A stretch of DNA of 64,000 bases from contig JACZZP010000009.1 of assembly GCA_015183035.1 (NCBI GenBank), forward strand, positions 1,736,001 to 1,800,000, read 5' to 3'. Position 1 is the stretch's first letter. Each line of letters opens with the position of its first letter. The notes below the pieces were generated by a model. The model had not been told where the DNA came from and did not search any database. It was given only the letters and a program-made list of their open reading frames with translations. The DNA comes from Meloidogyne chitwoodi. Taxonomy: Eukaryota > Nematoda > Chromadorea > Rhabditida > Meloidogynidae. Positions 1 through 12,993 of this stretch are shown here, piece by piece. Made by a program: the position numbers and the translations under genes.

Positions 1-397
1 TGATTATGACAGACTAATATCAAATTTACCTTGAGAAGATTTAAGATAAGTCGAAAAATCAGATTCAGCTGGTAAAGAATACATTGAATCCAAATCACGA
101 AGATGTTTAAGATAATCATTTAAAACTGGTGTCTAAAAAGAATTTAAATTCAAAAAGACGAATAGGATTGTCAAAAAGAAACTGTTATTTAACTTCAAGT
201 AAAAAATATACTTATCCAACCACATTCATCAAAGTTTAATTTTTTAACATATTTAATAAAATTGAATAAAAACTAACCAAATCCGCATTAGGTTTTTTAG
301 CATATTCTTTCTGTAGAAATTTAATAAAATTATCATTTAACATTGAGAGCTTTTCATGAAAAAGTTTAGTAGAAGTACAACGCTCCGTAGAAGACAT
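1..397 (-). CDS. NUP50-like nucleoporin, 5' part (gene continues beyond the left edge)
   Basis: Two exons are visible on the minus strand: ATG at 397-395 to about 281, then about 131 to a donor near position 30. The rest lies outside the window. The translation has the motif LTPVLNDYLKHLRDL, which aligns with the vertebrate NUP50 segment LTPIFKDYEKYLANI, preceded by a LN..F..F..KE.AKKPNAD stretch matching the same region. NUP50 is a FG-type nucleoporin that works at the nuclear basket with importin alpha and Ran. The usual N-terminal importin-binding part found in vertebrates is missing ahead of this block. An acceptor-like TTTTTAG lies about 20 nt upstream of the ATG, suggesting either SL trans-splicing or an upstream exon. 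The gene is on the same strand as, and about 580 bp downstream of, the ABCA gene, so an operon is possible but not shown. Confidence 0.72.
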
Positions 398-980
398 ATC
401 AAGTAAAATATAATCTAAAAATTATAATTAAGAAACTTAATTTAATCCCCAGGGATTTATCATTACGACGTTATTAAAACCTTAGTGATGTTAATAATTT
501 GGTAATATCATTGTATTAAAATTAGCCCGGTCATTGACGGATCGGTTAAAATTGTGAAGAAAAAGGAAAAGTGAAAAAATTGATAAAGTTTAACAACTCA
601 AATTGTTTAGTTTCAAGTAAACAAGTAAATTTTTATTCTAGAATATATGTATTATATATTTTTGGTTGGTTCGTAATTAAAGCGATGGTTACATATATTT
701 ATGATGATATGTACAACTAAAAAATATAAGGGGATAATAAAATAAATATAATATTATATGCATGACAATGAAAACCTCTAAACATTGCTTTTAAATGTTA
801 AAGGTTTTCAAAGAGATTATATTGATTAGATCAATAAATTTCAGAAAATTAGATACATATAAAAAAAGTAAAATTTTTAAATAATAAAAGAAAACCCGAT
901 AAATGAAAGAAATTCAAGGGAATGTGTATATATTAATAAATAAAGGAATTAAAACACAAAATTAAAGGCTAAATAATTAA
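398..980. other. Intergenic between ABCA 3' end and NUP50-like 5' end
   Basis: AT-rich spacer of 583 bp between two minus-strand genes. No convincing ORF, RNA gene or repeat was seen. It holds the ABCA 3' UTR and the promoter or trans-splice region of the NUP50-like gene. Confidence 0.6.
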
Positions 981-3900
981 TTATACTTCGTCTTCAACTT
1001 TTCCCGAAAGACGCAAAAATACTTGTTCAAGTGAACTTTGTGTCAAAGAAAAATCAACAATCCGTGGACCAAAATTTGATGAAGAATCCTAATAAAATAT
1101 ATTAAACAAATAAAAAATATTAAAATATACATGATATTTGCCAGCTAATTCATGCGCTTTTCTGTATAATTCATTCCAATATGTGTCATCTGTTTTAGGA
1201 ATATTCCAGCGTAATGTAGAGGACGTAGAAGAGTCATCTAACAGCTTTGGAGACTTTAAAAATAAAAATTGTTTTAAATAGAATAATAAGTAAACCTCAA
1301 ATTTTTGAAGAACAATAGTGTCAAGTTGTTTAGTCATATCATCAGATGGATTAGAAATTGTAATTGTTAACAAGAAACTGCTTCCAAATCTATATTATAT
1401 GCAAGAATAAAAATATTAGAATGTAAAATATTTATTACCTTTCCTTCAAATATTGAACAGTACCAATTCCGTTCATTAATCCTTTATTGAGAATGGCGAT
1501 TCGACTACACAATTCCTCACACTCTTCCATAGAATGTGAAGTCAAAAGAATTGCAATACCTTGTTGGCGAATTGCATGTAGTAAGTTCCAAATTTGACGA
1601 CGCGTTTGAGGGTCAATTCCAGCAGTTGGTTCATCAAGCATTATAAGCAAGGAACGAGTAACCAAAGTCAAACCAATAGAAATTCTACGCCGCTGTCCAC
1701 CACTAGAAAAAAGAAATAATTAAGAAATAATTTTTTCAAACCTGTTGTGCATAATTAGTTTATCAGCATGATCATCCAAAAGAACAGCATGAAGAATTTG
1801 ACGAACACGCGACGGAATATCCGAGAATCCATTAAGACAGGCAATAAGTTTAAGCACTTCTCTGCCAGTTAGTTCCAGCGGAAGCGCGTCAAACTGAGGG
1901 CAATAACCAATAGCTGGTCCTGCATCTATATTAACGCCACCGACCACCGCCGAACCGGATGAGGCAAAACGCACGCCAGTAAGGATGTCGAATGTTGTGG
2001 TTTTTCCTGCACCGTTCACACCTACATTATTTGTTTATGAAATTTAGTTTTAATTATAAGAGGTATAGGCACCTAATAATCCAAAACATTCATTTCCACT
2101 GATACCAAATGTGAGTCCCCGAAGAGCGGGAAACTGTCCATAAAACTTTGACAGATCGCGTACAGCAAGAACAAACTCTGTATCATTGTTAGAGGCAAGT
2201 CGTAAACGCTCATCTTGAACATCAACATCTTCTTGAGATTTGTACTAAAAATAAGAAAAGTTTAAATATAAATATTCATTGATAATTAGCATAACACTAG
2301 AATAACACACATTTTCTATCAAGTCTTTATTGGATGAATTGCAACAATTTTTGCAAAATGTGTGAAGTTTAGTTGAAATTACACGAGATTGAAGAATGCT
2401 GACTAAAATCCAAAAAATAGAACCAGAAGCTAAAAGTGTAAGGATCTCATCTTGTAGAAACCATCCTTTACTTTTTGACATATACACATTAAGTGAAGAA
2501 GACATAAATATTTTTACCATACCAATAGCTATAAACGAAAAAATTTATAAAATTAAAGAATTTTCACTTACCAAAGACATAGACTGGATTAATTAATTCA
2601 AATAATTTGGCTAAAACATCGAATAATTGATTCCAAAAACTTTCTGAAGTTGTATCTGATACCCTTGTTTGCATTACCTCTAAAAATTTGAGAAATGCTA
2701 AAAACATCCCGTAAAGAATTGAAGAAATAAAACTCCAAGAAAATATAAATGTAAATGCTATTTGCCATTTTCCAAATATAAAAGAAAAAAAAGCATTCAA
2801 AGGCACATAACACCATAAAAATGAAACCCATAATGCGCAAAGACTAAAATATGTATTTTAAAATTTAATAAAAATAATAGTGTTTGAGAAAAATTTCCAT
2901 ACATTCCAGAATGTCCTTGCATCAATCCAAAGTATATTAAAAATAATAGAAAGATACAAGAAAAAAATGTAAAGAATAAAGCATTCCAAATTAGAACAGA
3001 AATCCAATAAGTTACCACATGCAATTTTGTGAGCATAAGTTGATGTTTGAATTTTCCACTTCTCTCTTCAACTAATGGACTGACCATTGATGCCGCAAAT
3101 AGTGAGAAGCATAAAACTATGCTAACTATTAAAGAAAGCTCCTTGAACTTTTCAGAAAAAAAAGTATCAGTAATATCAGTATTGTTATGGACATTATAGA
3201 CAACAACTGTGAGTCGAATAGAGGCTAGAAAATAAAATAGTTTAATAAATAAAAAAATGATTTGATTAGCCGACAATTTCGGCTGACATGAGACATTTGT
3301 GACTCACAACTCTATTTTGACATTTGCGGCATAAGCCACAAAGTTCAAAGCCGCAAATGTCTCAACCGAAATTGTTGCATCACCAACAATTCATTTATAG
3401 AATAGAAAATAATTTCTATTTCTACAAATATTATGAAAGTGAATTTTATAAAAATATTCAATAGTTAAAAAATGTAAAAGTCCAAATCTTAAATTAAATA
3501 AATATAAAATCAATAAATAAAAAACCTACAAGAAGTACCACCAAGAAATCCATTGGTAACAAACGAGATTGCCATTGGCGGCGAATGAATGGCAAGTCCA
3601 TTAAAAAGAGCCCCGATTTGAAAATTAGTAGTTGATTTGTTCTCATAAATGGCAACACCTACGAACATTGGTGGAATTTCGTGCAAATGATTTCTGAGTT
3701 CGCTATGTAAATCCTTCTTTGAATCGATGTTTAAAAGACAAGTTGAACAAAAATTCTCTAAGTAATTCACAAAGTTTCTGTGAAGCGTTGTATCTAAAAT
3801 ATTGTACTTGTCAGTTATCCTAAAGCACTTTTGCGGACAGTTTAGCGGAGAAATTTATACATAAATAACTAGAATAAAAAATAAATCAATGGCCAATATT

Positions 3901-6900
3901 TCCCCAAGCATAAGTTCATCAAAAACGTCTCCATTATCAAACATTTTCCTGGGTAGGGAACTCATCTCCCGACCAAACTAGCTTCCACACATTAGAATAT
4001 AAGTCATGAGTCAAAAACGGTCACAGTCTCATAGCACATTAAGTGATCCTTTTACACGAACATGTCGTGTTTTATTACTTATCCATTTTCGGATCCATGG
4101 CCGGAGTGAAACAGGGAAGAAAAAATTAATATTTGTCCGCAAAAAACTTGTCCGCAAAAGTGCTTGGGATAACCAACAGGTATATTTTAGAATTAGAACA
4201 AAGAATGTTAAAAAGATAATGTTCTTCCAAATGATGATCCATCTCCCCTAATATTATAGTAAAATATAACTATAACCGGTAAGACCCTAAAATTATAACA
4301 ATATAACAAACCCTCTATCCGAATAGGAATCCTAAATTCCTCATTCGTATCATCCAGAGAAAGAGAGCGTTGTGTATCAGTAACAGAAATTTTTGAATCA
4401 AAAGATTTAATTAAGAAGAAAAATAGAAGAGCAATGGCAATAGGGAATAGACTTCGCATAGGATTACGAATAGTCCAGAGATACTGGCGCCATAGCAAAG
4501 CAAATACTTGCTTAAACCATAAAGTAACATTCGACAATTTTGTGTTTAAAAACTGAAAATAAACGTTATTTTTTATCAAAAAATAATAAAAACCTGTTTC
4601 TGTCTCACACCAAATAACTTCGAAGCAAGCTTATGAGCAGGAGTTGCCTTACCATCAACTGAATCTCCGTCCATTGACTTATGTTGGTCCTCAGGTTCAG
4701 CAAGTTCACCAACTCTTAATAAATTCATAAAATAATGATAAAAGACTCAAATTACTTTAGAAACACTTGTTCGAGCGTGTTAAGAGAAAGACCAAAAGAA
4801 TCAATGCAAAGATCCTCCTTTCTCATTTCAAGTTCGTCAAATAGGTTAGCAAAACTTAATTAAAAGATGTAAATTAAATAAAGTATTTAACGTTAAACTA
4901 ACTGTCGTTTATCAGAAATTGGCAATACCACAGAAAATTCTGGATATCTCGATCGATCAATTCGCGCATCCACCGAATGTTTTCGAATTACAGAAAGAGT
5001 AGAATCAATGATTGAATGGAAAGACTGGGAATCAGAGTTGCACAACTAAAGACATCAAATACATATATAAATTAAACTTCCAATTTTTAGCAATTCTCAA
5101 TTTTTCGATTATAAGAATAAATATAAAATTCTGTAAAAGGAGGAGCAAGTTATTTCATTGCTTAATATGCAATTTCAGTCAAAATTAACGTTCTGTTGAC
5201 CTAACCCTAAACCACTAATTTACTTACCATATTGAGAATAAAGCCGGTCCCAAATTTCTTTTTCAAAAAATCAGGAGAACCATTACACATCAAACGACCA
5301 TTGACCATTATTCCAACTCTATCGCCCATCTTATCAGCTTCGTTCATGTAGTGTGTAGTAAGCAAGATGGTTCTGGATAATATAGAAAATTGTAGATATT
5401 ATTTTAAGATTCATATACCTATCCTTCTTGATGTTAACAAGCAAATTGGAAACTTCGCTTCGCGCAATCGGATCCATTCCAGCTGTTGGTTCATCAAGAA
5501 GAACAACCTGACTACCAGCTATCAATGCGATACCCACACACAGCTTCCGCTTCTGACCACCACTTAGATTTTGAGATTTCTGCACAAAATTATATTTTAT
5601 AAAAATTTATATTTTAAAAGTATACTAACAATATTTTCAGAGTCCACTAAATTAATACTATTAAGGATTTCTTTAATTTCATTATTTAAAATTTCCTTTC
5701 CATAAGGTCCGTTAACAGTAGAACTTTTAAGACCAGCGTAAAGTTGTAAATGCTCTCTAACAGTGAATTTTTCAAATAAAGGATTGTTTTGTGGACAGTA
5801 GCCTACAAAATTAAAATAGAACGATAAACTACTTCGCTAAAAATCTTACCAATTTTTTTTCGACAAATGCTCAAATTTTCTTCCAAATTTATACCACATA
5901 TCATTATGTAACCCCCTGAAGAAGATACTGTTCCGGTGATCACAGAAAAAGCGGTAGTTTTTCCGGCACCATTATGTCCAAGTAAAACGGTAACCTATAT
6001 TACTTTTAAATAAATTTTAAAAATTTATAAAACCTGCCCACGATATGCTCTAAAATTAAGATTGTCTACGGCAAGAGTTCCTCCCCAAAAACCCCAGCGT
6101 TTGCTCATATTTTGAATAATAATATCAGCTTCATCTTTGTTTGCATGTTCTGGCTCCATGTTTTCTATTAAAATTTTTGAATCTGTCTGATCCATTGGAG
6201 GCATCCGACCAAGACGCGTATGTGAGTAATTTTTCCAAAGATGCTTAAATTAATAATGTGGAAAATTTTCAACAAGAATAAAAGTTTATTTAGTCATTGT
6301 AGTTGACAGACCTCAAGAAAGAATAAGGGATGTCTTTTTAATGAACCATCAGTAGGAAAAACAGAATCAACATAGAAGATTAAAAGGCATAGAATAATTG
6401 AGTCCACAACGAGCATAATGATAGAATATCCAATTGTAAATTGATTAGTTCCACCAAAAAATAATGAAGTCCAACCAAGATAAACCACTATTTATAAAAC
6501 GTTTTAAAAAATTAAAGGAAAATTTTACTATTCATTTCAGCATTAATAATGTGATTTACACCCAAATAAAAAGCTGCAATCGGATTGAGAGAACTTAAAA
6601 AACAAAGTCCAACTTTTGTAATAGCTGGCGTTAAATTATTGTTAAGAAAACAAAGAAGAATAGGCATAATTAGACAAAAGAGTTGGGTCATTAGCGTCGT
6701 TTCGAAAATTGCAGAAAATAAACCCGCCATAGATACCATTGAAATAGCAAAAAGAACAGAAAGTAAAACAAAAAGTAAAGAACTCGAAAACTAAAAAACT
6801 ATTAAAATTGTTTCGATCAAAAAATTTATACCTCAAGTTTAGACGAAATAATTTCTGTAAAAATAACCAAAACAATAGTTGATTTGATTATTCCAATAAA

Positions 6901-8052
6901 AATTTGTGAGAGGTAGAAAGCTAGAGGATGTAATCCCATAACAGACATATAAGTCTAAAGATATCTATTTTTAGCAAAAATAATTTAAAACCTTAATTCC
7001 AGCCTCTTTATCAATAACAATTTCTCTTGCAGTGTGCATCATAATTGTAAGAATAGACATAAGCCATAATACCCACACGGCTTTAAGAAACAAGATAATT
7101 CTACCACTCCTCATTTTACCAATAGGAATGCGTAAAAGAGAGAAATTTACTTTATCCATAAATGTTGAATTCTTGTTCTAAGACAAAAATAACATTTAAA
7201 AATATATAAAATAAGAACCATGTTAACAAAAGTGCTCTCAATTGCATATTGAATTGAAAGAAATCCTGTTTGCCAATAAGGTGGTGAACTCGGTATTTGA
7301 TTGTGATCAGCTTGTGCGCTATTTGGATCATTATCAAGCCAGAATGATTCAAGGTCCCATTTATCTTGTTTCTGTGGTAGCAATATACGATAGACAAGCT
7401 GAGGTTGAGTTTTTCCTTCTCGAACCCGAATACTTTGAAAATGGACGCCACCTACATTTACGAATTTATTATAAATTTTGCTCAAAAATTTGAAAAATAA
7501 AATCACCTATGTATCCACCACACATGTTATCTCTTGTTTCATTTAAATCTTTTTTCAATGCTTCCATCATTGTTTCGAGGCTAGTAAAATTTTCAATATT
7601 AATTTCCAAAAATAAACTATCATCATAGCGTTCGCTGACATTCTTCATGATTTGTAATGCCAAATCCTTAATACCACCATCATAACTAAATAAAATTTTA
7701 TTTAATAATCTTTTCCACAAAAAACCTAAATCCAAGAGAAATAGTTTTACAATTATAGTATCCACCGATACTTGAAGAATGATTAATTTTCCTATAGATA
7801 TCAGACGATTTTCCAGTTATTTCAAGTAGTTCAAAAGAATATGCCTCATCATCTGTTGGATTACCAGCCTTTTAATAATAATCAAATTAATAACAATTTT
7901 TATAATTTAATTCTTACATGATTTACAACAATAATCATTATAATAAGCATAAGAATTGGAAGGAGATTTTCAAAAAAAAGCCAAAGCTTGCTTCGCCATT
8001 GAAGTATTAAATTCTTCCAAAACAACAAATAAAGCTGAGCAGCAAATCCCAT
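981..8052 (-). CDS. ABC transporter, ABCA subfamily (full transporter)
   Basis: A 27-exon model is phase-consistent throughout: 8052-7918, 7868-7726, 7685-7507, 7451-7219, 7177-6992, 6954-6832, 6790-6529, 6487-6312, 6243-6034, 5994-5850, 5802-5630, 5579-5419, 5372-5228, 5045-4903, 4854-4756, 4714-4594, 4552-4312, 3793-3530, 3224-2903, 2843-2572, 2528-2311, 2244-2073, 2021-1742, 1702-1439, 1389-1296, 1253-1131, 1088-981; about 1663 aa. The order is ABCA-typical. An N-terminal helix with [14 protein letters not shown] comes first, then a large extracellular loop and helices with the MGL motif. NBD1 follows (Walker [10 protein letters not shown] near residue 555, LSGGQ near 660, Walker [15 protein letters not shown]-loop TTH). 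Then come a second helix and an extracellular loop containing [11 protein letters not shown]2 is last (GVNGAGKTT near 1375, SGGQRRRIS near 1468, [14 protein letters not shown]), with the C-terminal [10 protein letters not shown] motif. ABCA proteins move lipids across membranes; C. elegans CED-7 is in this family, but orthology is not claimed. Residue 1467, before SGGQ in NBD2, is Asn rather than the usual Leu or Tyr-type residue. An acceptor-like TTTTTAG 15 nt before the ATG suggests SL trans-splicing. Confidence 0.96.
3270..3380. repeat. Foldback (nested inverted repeat) in ABCA intron 18
   Basis: Inner arms GACATTTGCGGC (3319-3330) and GCCGCAAATGTC (3350-3361) are perfect complements. Outer arms CAATTTCGG (3274-3282) and CCGAAATTG (3366-3374) pair outside them, with a partly matching ATGAGACATTTG in between. 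The whole can fold as one long imperfect hairpin. It occupies most of an unusually long intron (301 bp; most neighbours are under 100 bp). It is probably a small foldback or MITE insertion. No target duplication was identified. Confidence 0.7.
3815..4172. mobile_element. MITE-like element with about 25-bp TIRs in ABCA intron 17
   Basis: The left end at 3815-3840 (TTATCC.AAGCACTTTTGCGGACA) is the near-perfect inverse of the right end at 4148-4172. A second inward copy of the TTTGTCCGCAAAA part sits at 4132-4144. The element is about 358 bp and has no transposase. Its left end lies only about 20 bp upstream of the acceptor of exon 18. Exons 17 and 18 still join in phase (G|AT = Asp in the DTTLHRNF motif), so the insertion is apparently tolerated. 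The superfamily is not clear because no clean target duplication was seen. Confidence 0.75.
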
Positions 8053-8822
8053 AAAGATAATTTATATCTAAAAAGAATTTAAGATATTAAAAATTAGAAT
8101 AAAATTATAAAAAACATAAATGAATGAGTAAAATCAGTTATAGAATGAAAAAATTAAAAATAATCAAAAATAGCGTTAAAAATATGCATTTTAGAACAAA
8201 AATAAGCAGGAAACGAGTTTCAAACTAAATATTATTCCACTCTAGCATTTGCAAATATCGAATAGGGTAAGGAATTAGAAATTCGCAGAAAAACAGCTCA
8301 GAGAAATCAAAATGACAAACCTACTCAAAATGAAAATTATGAATTTTTACGCTTTTATAGGAACCTTTAAATTATAAAATTACAAAATAAGGAGTTAAAT
8401 TTTTTTACAATACATTACAAAAATGAAAAAAGTGTCAAATAATGTTTTGTCTCCGATAAATAAAATGTGCTTTTCTATTGGATGGAATTAATTAAATGAT
8501 TCATGCTTAATCAAAATTTTTCAAAGGGCATGATTGAACTTTCATAATGGTCATAAACATTTGAGAATAACATGATTTGGCCCAATAATTTAAAAAGTTA
8601 CCCAATGTTTAATTGGTTAAAATTGATAAATAATCTTCACATCTAGCACATTATTATTAAGAAAGGGTTTAGAATAAAGAAAATTGACCTCGAAAAATCC
8701 ACTAGTAACTGTGAGAAATATTTTGAAAATGACTGGGACGTGAAGTGACATTCCCACAATTAATTGTTTCTGATTTTAATTACTATAATGTTTTATTTAT
8801 TTTAAGAATAAATTAAATTGTC
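8053..8822. other. Shared upstream region between ABCA and Rieske genes
   Basis: Spacer of 770 bp between divergent genes, so it should contain both promoters. It is AT-rich, with no ORF or repeat that can be supported. An acceptor-like TTTTAAG (AG at 8805-8806) lies 16 nt before the Rieske ATG. Confidence 0.6.
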
Positions 8823-9703
8823 ATGATCAACGTATTATCCAAGGCTAAACGGCCTCTTTTCGACTCTATCAAATCAACTCTATCTATTTGTGCAATAAAC
8901 AAACGAAACGCTTCTCACACTGATATTGTTTTCCCTAATTTTGATGATTATCGTTTGGATTCAGTTAAAAATCCTACTGGCCCAGAAGCTAGTCAAAGTG
9001 TTGATGACAGACGTGGTGCTCCGAGCGCAATAATTTATGGAGGTTTTATTTATTTTTTATACATATAATTTTCTAATTTTTTCAGTTGGCGGTGCTTGTG
9101 CTGTGATGGCAACTAAGTTTGTACTCACCACAGCTGTCGAATACAAATCAATGCCTGCTGACATGAAAGCAATGGCTTCTATTGAAATTAATTTGGATGA
9201 AGTGCCAGAGGGTCGGACGAAAACATTCGAATGGCGAGGAAAACCAATATTTGTCAAACATCGTACAGAAGCAGAAATTCAGCGAGAACAGACTGTCGAT
9301 GTTGCTCAGCTTCGTGATCCACAGAAGGATGAAGATCGTGTTCAACGCCCAGAATGGTCTATTCTTGTTGGAGTTTGCACACATTTGGGATGTATTCCAA
9401 TATGTTAGTTATGTTTATAAATTTTTTGACTTGCAAATTTTTGTTATCTAAAATTTTAGTGAAATATTTTTAATGTTTAAAATTTTAAGTGATTCTCAAT
9501 TTGATTTTGTTTATATTTTAATTTGAGCTATTTATGTATATTTTTCAGCTGGAATGGGTGAGTTTGGTGGCTATTTTTGCCCTTGTCATGGTTCTCATTA
9601 TGATGGTTCTGGACGTATTCGAAAAGGACCGGCACCAGCAAACCTGGAAATTCCTGATTATGAATTTGTGAATGACAACACTGTAGTCATTGGAAAGGCA
9701 TAA
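8823..9703 (+). CDS. isp-1: Cytochrome bc1 complex Rieske iron-sulfur protein
   Basis: Three exons, 8823-9042, 9086-9403 and 9549-9703, join in phase to give 230 aa. The protein carries the two 2Fe-2S ligand boxes CTHLGC (residues 171-176) and [13 protein letters not shown] (190-202). Together these supply the Cys and His ligands (C171, H173, C190, H193) and the C176-C192 disulfide. The basic, Ser/Lys-rich N-terminus suits a mitochondrial presequence, and the single membrane segment [17 protein letters not shown] lies near residue 75. The protein transfers electrons from ubiquinol to cytochrome c1 in respiratory complex III in the inner mitochondrial membrane. From memory the C. elegans protein is longer, mainly at the N-terminus; here the mature part looks complete. 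The symbol follows the C. elegans orthologue. Confidence 0.97.
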
Positions 9704-10032
9704 ATGATGTAAAATTATTCTTTAAATTTGATTCTACTGAAATAATGATTTTTTTATTTTTTAAAATTTTATTTGAATAAAATATTTAAATTATATAAAT
9801 TTATAGGTTGACTATGAATAAATGCTTGATTAGGAACTTTTTCTGATGTCATCTACATATATACTTTGTTGGACCTTTTTATAATAGAATTCTCCAATTA
9901 TGTGTAATTTTAATATTGTTTATTGATAAAATTGATTTTTTATTTTAATTTTTTTTTTGATTAGTTACAATAAAGTCTACTTTAATTTAATTTATAAAAT
10001 TTAAAAAAATTTCTTAACAATAAATAGTAAAA
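9704..10032. other. Spacer between Rieske and synaptophysin-like genes
   Basis: AT-rich spacer of 329 bp between two plus-strand genes. No feature beyond the Rieske 3' UTR can be supported. The tandem arrangement could be an operon, but no clear trans-splice acceptor is visible. Confidence 0.5.
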
Positions 10033-11327
10033 ATGCCTATTGCGCCAACTCAATCTTCTCCATTGGATCGTGTCTACAGACGCATTGACTTTGAACAACT
10101 TAAAATGCCGATTGGTTTTATTCGTCTTATTGAAGCGGTTTGAAATAAATTAATAATTTTATTATTTTTAATTTATTGTTAAAGTTTTTTTATTGAACTT
10201 ATGTTTTTAGTCTCATAAATCTGTTATATGATACGTTTCTTATGGACAAAAATCCCTTTTGGTTCTAAAAATCAGATCTTTTTCTTTCTTTACTACAAAG
10301 ATTTCTGTTTTCTAGATTTTTTGCCTGATTGTTTTTGCTTCTTTTCACGGATGGCAATTTGACCTGGAAATTAAATGTGGCCCTCCAACAAAAGTAAATG
10401 AAACAATTAAAACATCATACGAATTCCACTCTCTTGAGTTTTATTTTCTTTAATTAAATTATTTTAATATTGTTTTTATAGTATTGGTAGTTATTTTGTG
10501 CATAGATGTAATGATTCTGAAATTAAAGTTTTACCATTTAAGGATGATTATGGATCGTTAGTTTTTTTTAAAATATGACTATTTAATTTTTCCAATTTAT
10601 TTTTATATAAAATTTCAGTGGTACTGATTTCTATACTTATTTAATCCCGTTGTCATTGTTCTTTACAACAGGAATGTTGCTTTTCTACCTTTTCTCTTAT
10701 GGAGTTTACGCAAGTGATGATAGATTGCCTATTCTTGTATATTTTATTTAAAAAAATAATAATAAAAAATATATTAATTTAGGATTTAACAGTAACTGCT
10801 CTTTTGTCTGTTTTTTGGATGTTTGGAACTCTTTTCTTTTCAATCTCTGCACGACGAATTGAGGAGGCTACAAAACCCGAAAATGTAAATGCATCACTTA
10901 CAGCTGTAGATATTTGTGGAGGTAAAAAATGTGAAGTGAGCTCTTATTCTGTTTATGGAACATTGGCAATTGCTTCGGTTATTTTTTATTTAAACAATGT
11001 TTAGTGTTTAAAATTATTTTACAAAATTAAGAAATAGCTTTTGAACCTATCACTCTCCTTTGACATTAGTAACTAGCATTCCTCTTAAATTAAAAAAAAT
11101 AATTAGAAGGTACTAAAAGGCAATTAATATAAGTAAATTATTAAAAATAATAAAATATAAATATTATTTATTTAATTATTTAGCTTGCTGGCGTCGGACT
11201 TTTTATTCTTTTTACTGGAAATATTTGGTATATTTACAAGGAAACTCCCTATTTTCGAAATCGTCAGTCAAGACGTAATCTTCACCACAATAATTTGTCG
11301 GCTACTGAGCCTTACACTTTGGAATAA
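10033..11327 (+). CDS. Synaptophysin-family MARVEL membrane protein
   Basis: Six exons (10033-10137, 10316-10437, 10482-10556, 10619-10736, 10783-10977, 11184-11327) join in phase to give 252 aa. The N-terminus contains LKMPIGFIRLIEAIFCLIVF, like the family's ..PLGF.RVLEWVFAIFAF start of helix 1. Four hydrophobic segments follow, near residues 23-45, 105-130, 140-160 and 206-225. Two luminal loops contain Cys pairs (C51 region and RCND; DICGGKKC). The cytoplasmic tail is short and ends YTLE. Synaptophysin and synaptogyrin relatives are four-helix vesicle proteins; C. elegans has sph-1 in this family. Orthology to a single member is not certain. The intron before the last exon is long (206 bp) for this locus. 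Confidence 0.85.
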
Positions 11328-12993
11328 TAAAAGAAATATTGGCTGTTTACTTTTCTTTTTAATTAAAAAAACTTTTACGTTTGGACCAATTGTTCATCTA
11401 CTTAAAAATTTAAATTAGGGATCGGAAAATAAAATTATTTTAAAAATTTATTAATTTTATTGTTAAAATATAAAGTAGAGGAGTTAATTGGTTTGTGGGT
11501 TTCTCTGATCTCTATTTTAGAAAATATTATTTTTCTTATTAAAGATATTTTTCAAAATTTCTTTTTTTAGCCCAATTTATTGCTTCAAAAAGTTATTTTT
11601 CATATCAGCTAAAAAATTTTTTTTTAATTTTTCTATCTTTTTTCATTGACTTTTAAATATTTCTTTTTATAATTTAAATTTAATTATTGTTAAAGAATAT
11701 TTTTAAATATAAATGTTATTTTTCTATTTAATTATAAATAATTTTTCAAATAAATGATTATTTATTTATCAAATTAAAAATTAAAAAAAAAGTGGAAATA
11801 TAAATTTAAGAAATATTATATTACAAATTTAAAGCTTATTTTACCTTTATTTATGTTTATAAATGTTTTTAGTAAAATGAGTATTTTTAAATTAAATGGC
11901 TTTTTCAAAAAAATATTTTTTAATTTTTTTAATTGAAAAATAATTTCTAATTTATTTTAATAAAACAATTTGAAAAAGACCATTATACTTTTCTTATTGG
12001 TGAAAAAAAAATTTAAAAAAAATACAAGAATAAAATAATTAATTTTTGAACAATTTTTACGAGCTGCTTTTTGAAGACATAATATTTAATTATAAAGGTA
12101 TATAAATATTAATTAATTATTAGAAGAATATATGAATATATTTTTTAAAGAAAAATATAAATTAATGTATTTTTAATTTAAAATCAAAAAATATAAATTT
12201 AAAAATACATTAATTTATTTAATTTAATAAATATATATATATTTATTATGCACACTTTTTTGGTTTTAAAGCATATAAAAAATAAAAGAATCATTTAAAA
12301 AATATTAATTAATTATATATAAACTTGACTAGATTGCACATTCATCTCTTTCGGCGGTTATTAATGAAAAAATAAAAATAAATTTATTTCCTAAAATAAA
12401 CGACAGATTTTTTAAAATTCTGTTTTATTTATCATAATTAAGTTTTTAAATTATTTTAGGAAATAAATTTTATATATTTTAAGCAAAAGTGGAAAACAAA
12501 AATAAAATATAAAAAAATATATTAAAAATAGTAAATCAAAAAATTTTCTTATATTCGTTAACATATAATTTTATTAAAAACAAATTAATTTAAATTTAAT
12601 TAAAAAAAGAAGAGAATGCGTAGTTTTTAATTATTCAGCAATTTAAATTTAAAAAAATTAAAATAGAAAGAATTATTTTTGAATGATTGCACGAATCTTT
12701 AGATTAAAAAATAAATAAAAAGTCAATTAATTATTAAAAATATATTACTTTTTGGGGATTTTTAAAAAATTAAATTTTATTCATTTTTTATGAGTAATTT
12801 AATTTAATAAATAATTAAGAATTGACTTTATTAAAAAAGTGGTAAATAAAATAATTATTAAAATTATAAGAAAAAATATTAAAAATAAATCATTCGTTGT
12901 CTAATGAAACAAAAAAATATTTTTATAAAATTATTTTCACTGAATGGACTAAATAAATAATATATTCTTATTATTTGTGGTAAAAAGGATAAA
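11328..12993. other. AT-rich intergenic region between convergent genes
   Basis: About 1.67 kb between the synaptophysin-like gene (plus) and the SPSB3-like gene (minus). It is made of long A/T runs with only short ORFs. No repeat family, RNA gene or coding signature could be supported. Confidence 0.6.

Noticed and set aside
2396..2596. Plus-strand ORF over the ABCA region
   Set aside because: Shadow of ABCA exons 20 and 21 on the other strand.
4006..4251. 81-codon plus-strand ORF in ABCA intron 17
   Set aside because: It spans the MITE-like element and its edge; no protein similarity recognised.
3800..4260. Extra ABCA exon between exons 17 and 18
   Set aside because: Exon 17 (ends ..ATA GAG G) and exon 18 (starts AT ACA ACG) join in phase to give the conserved DTTLHRNF, so no exon is missing.
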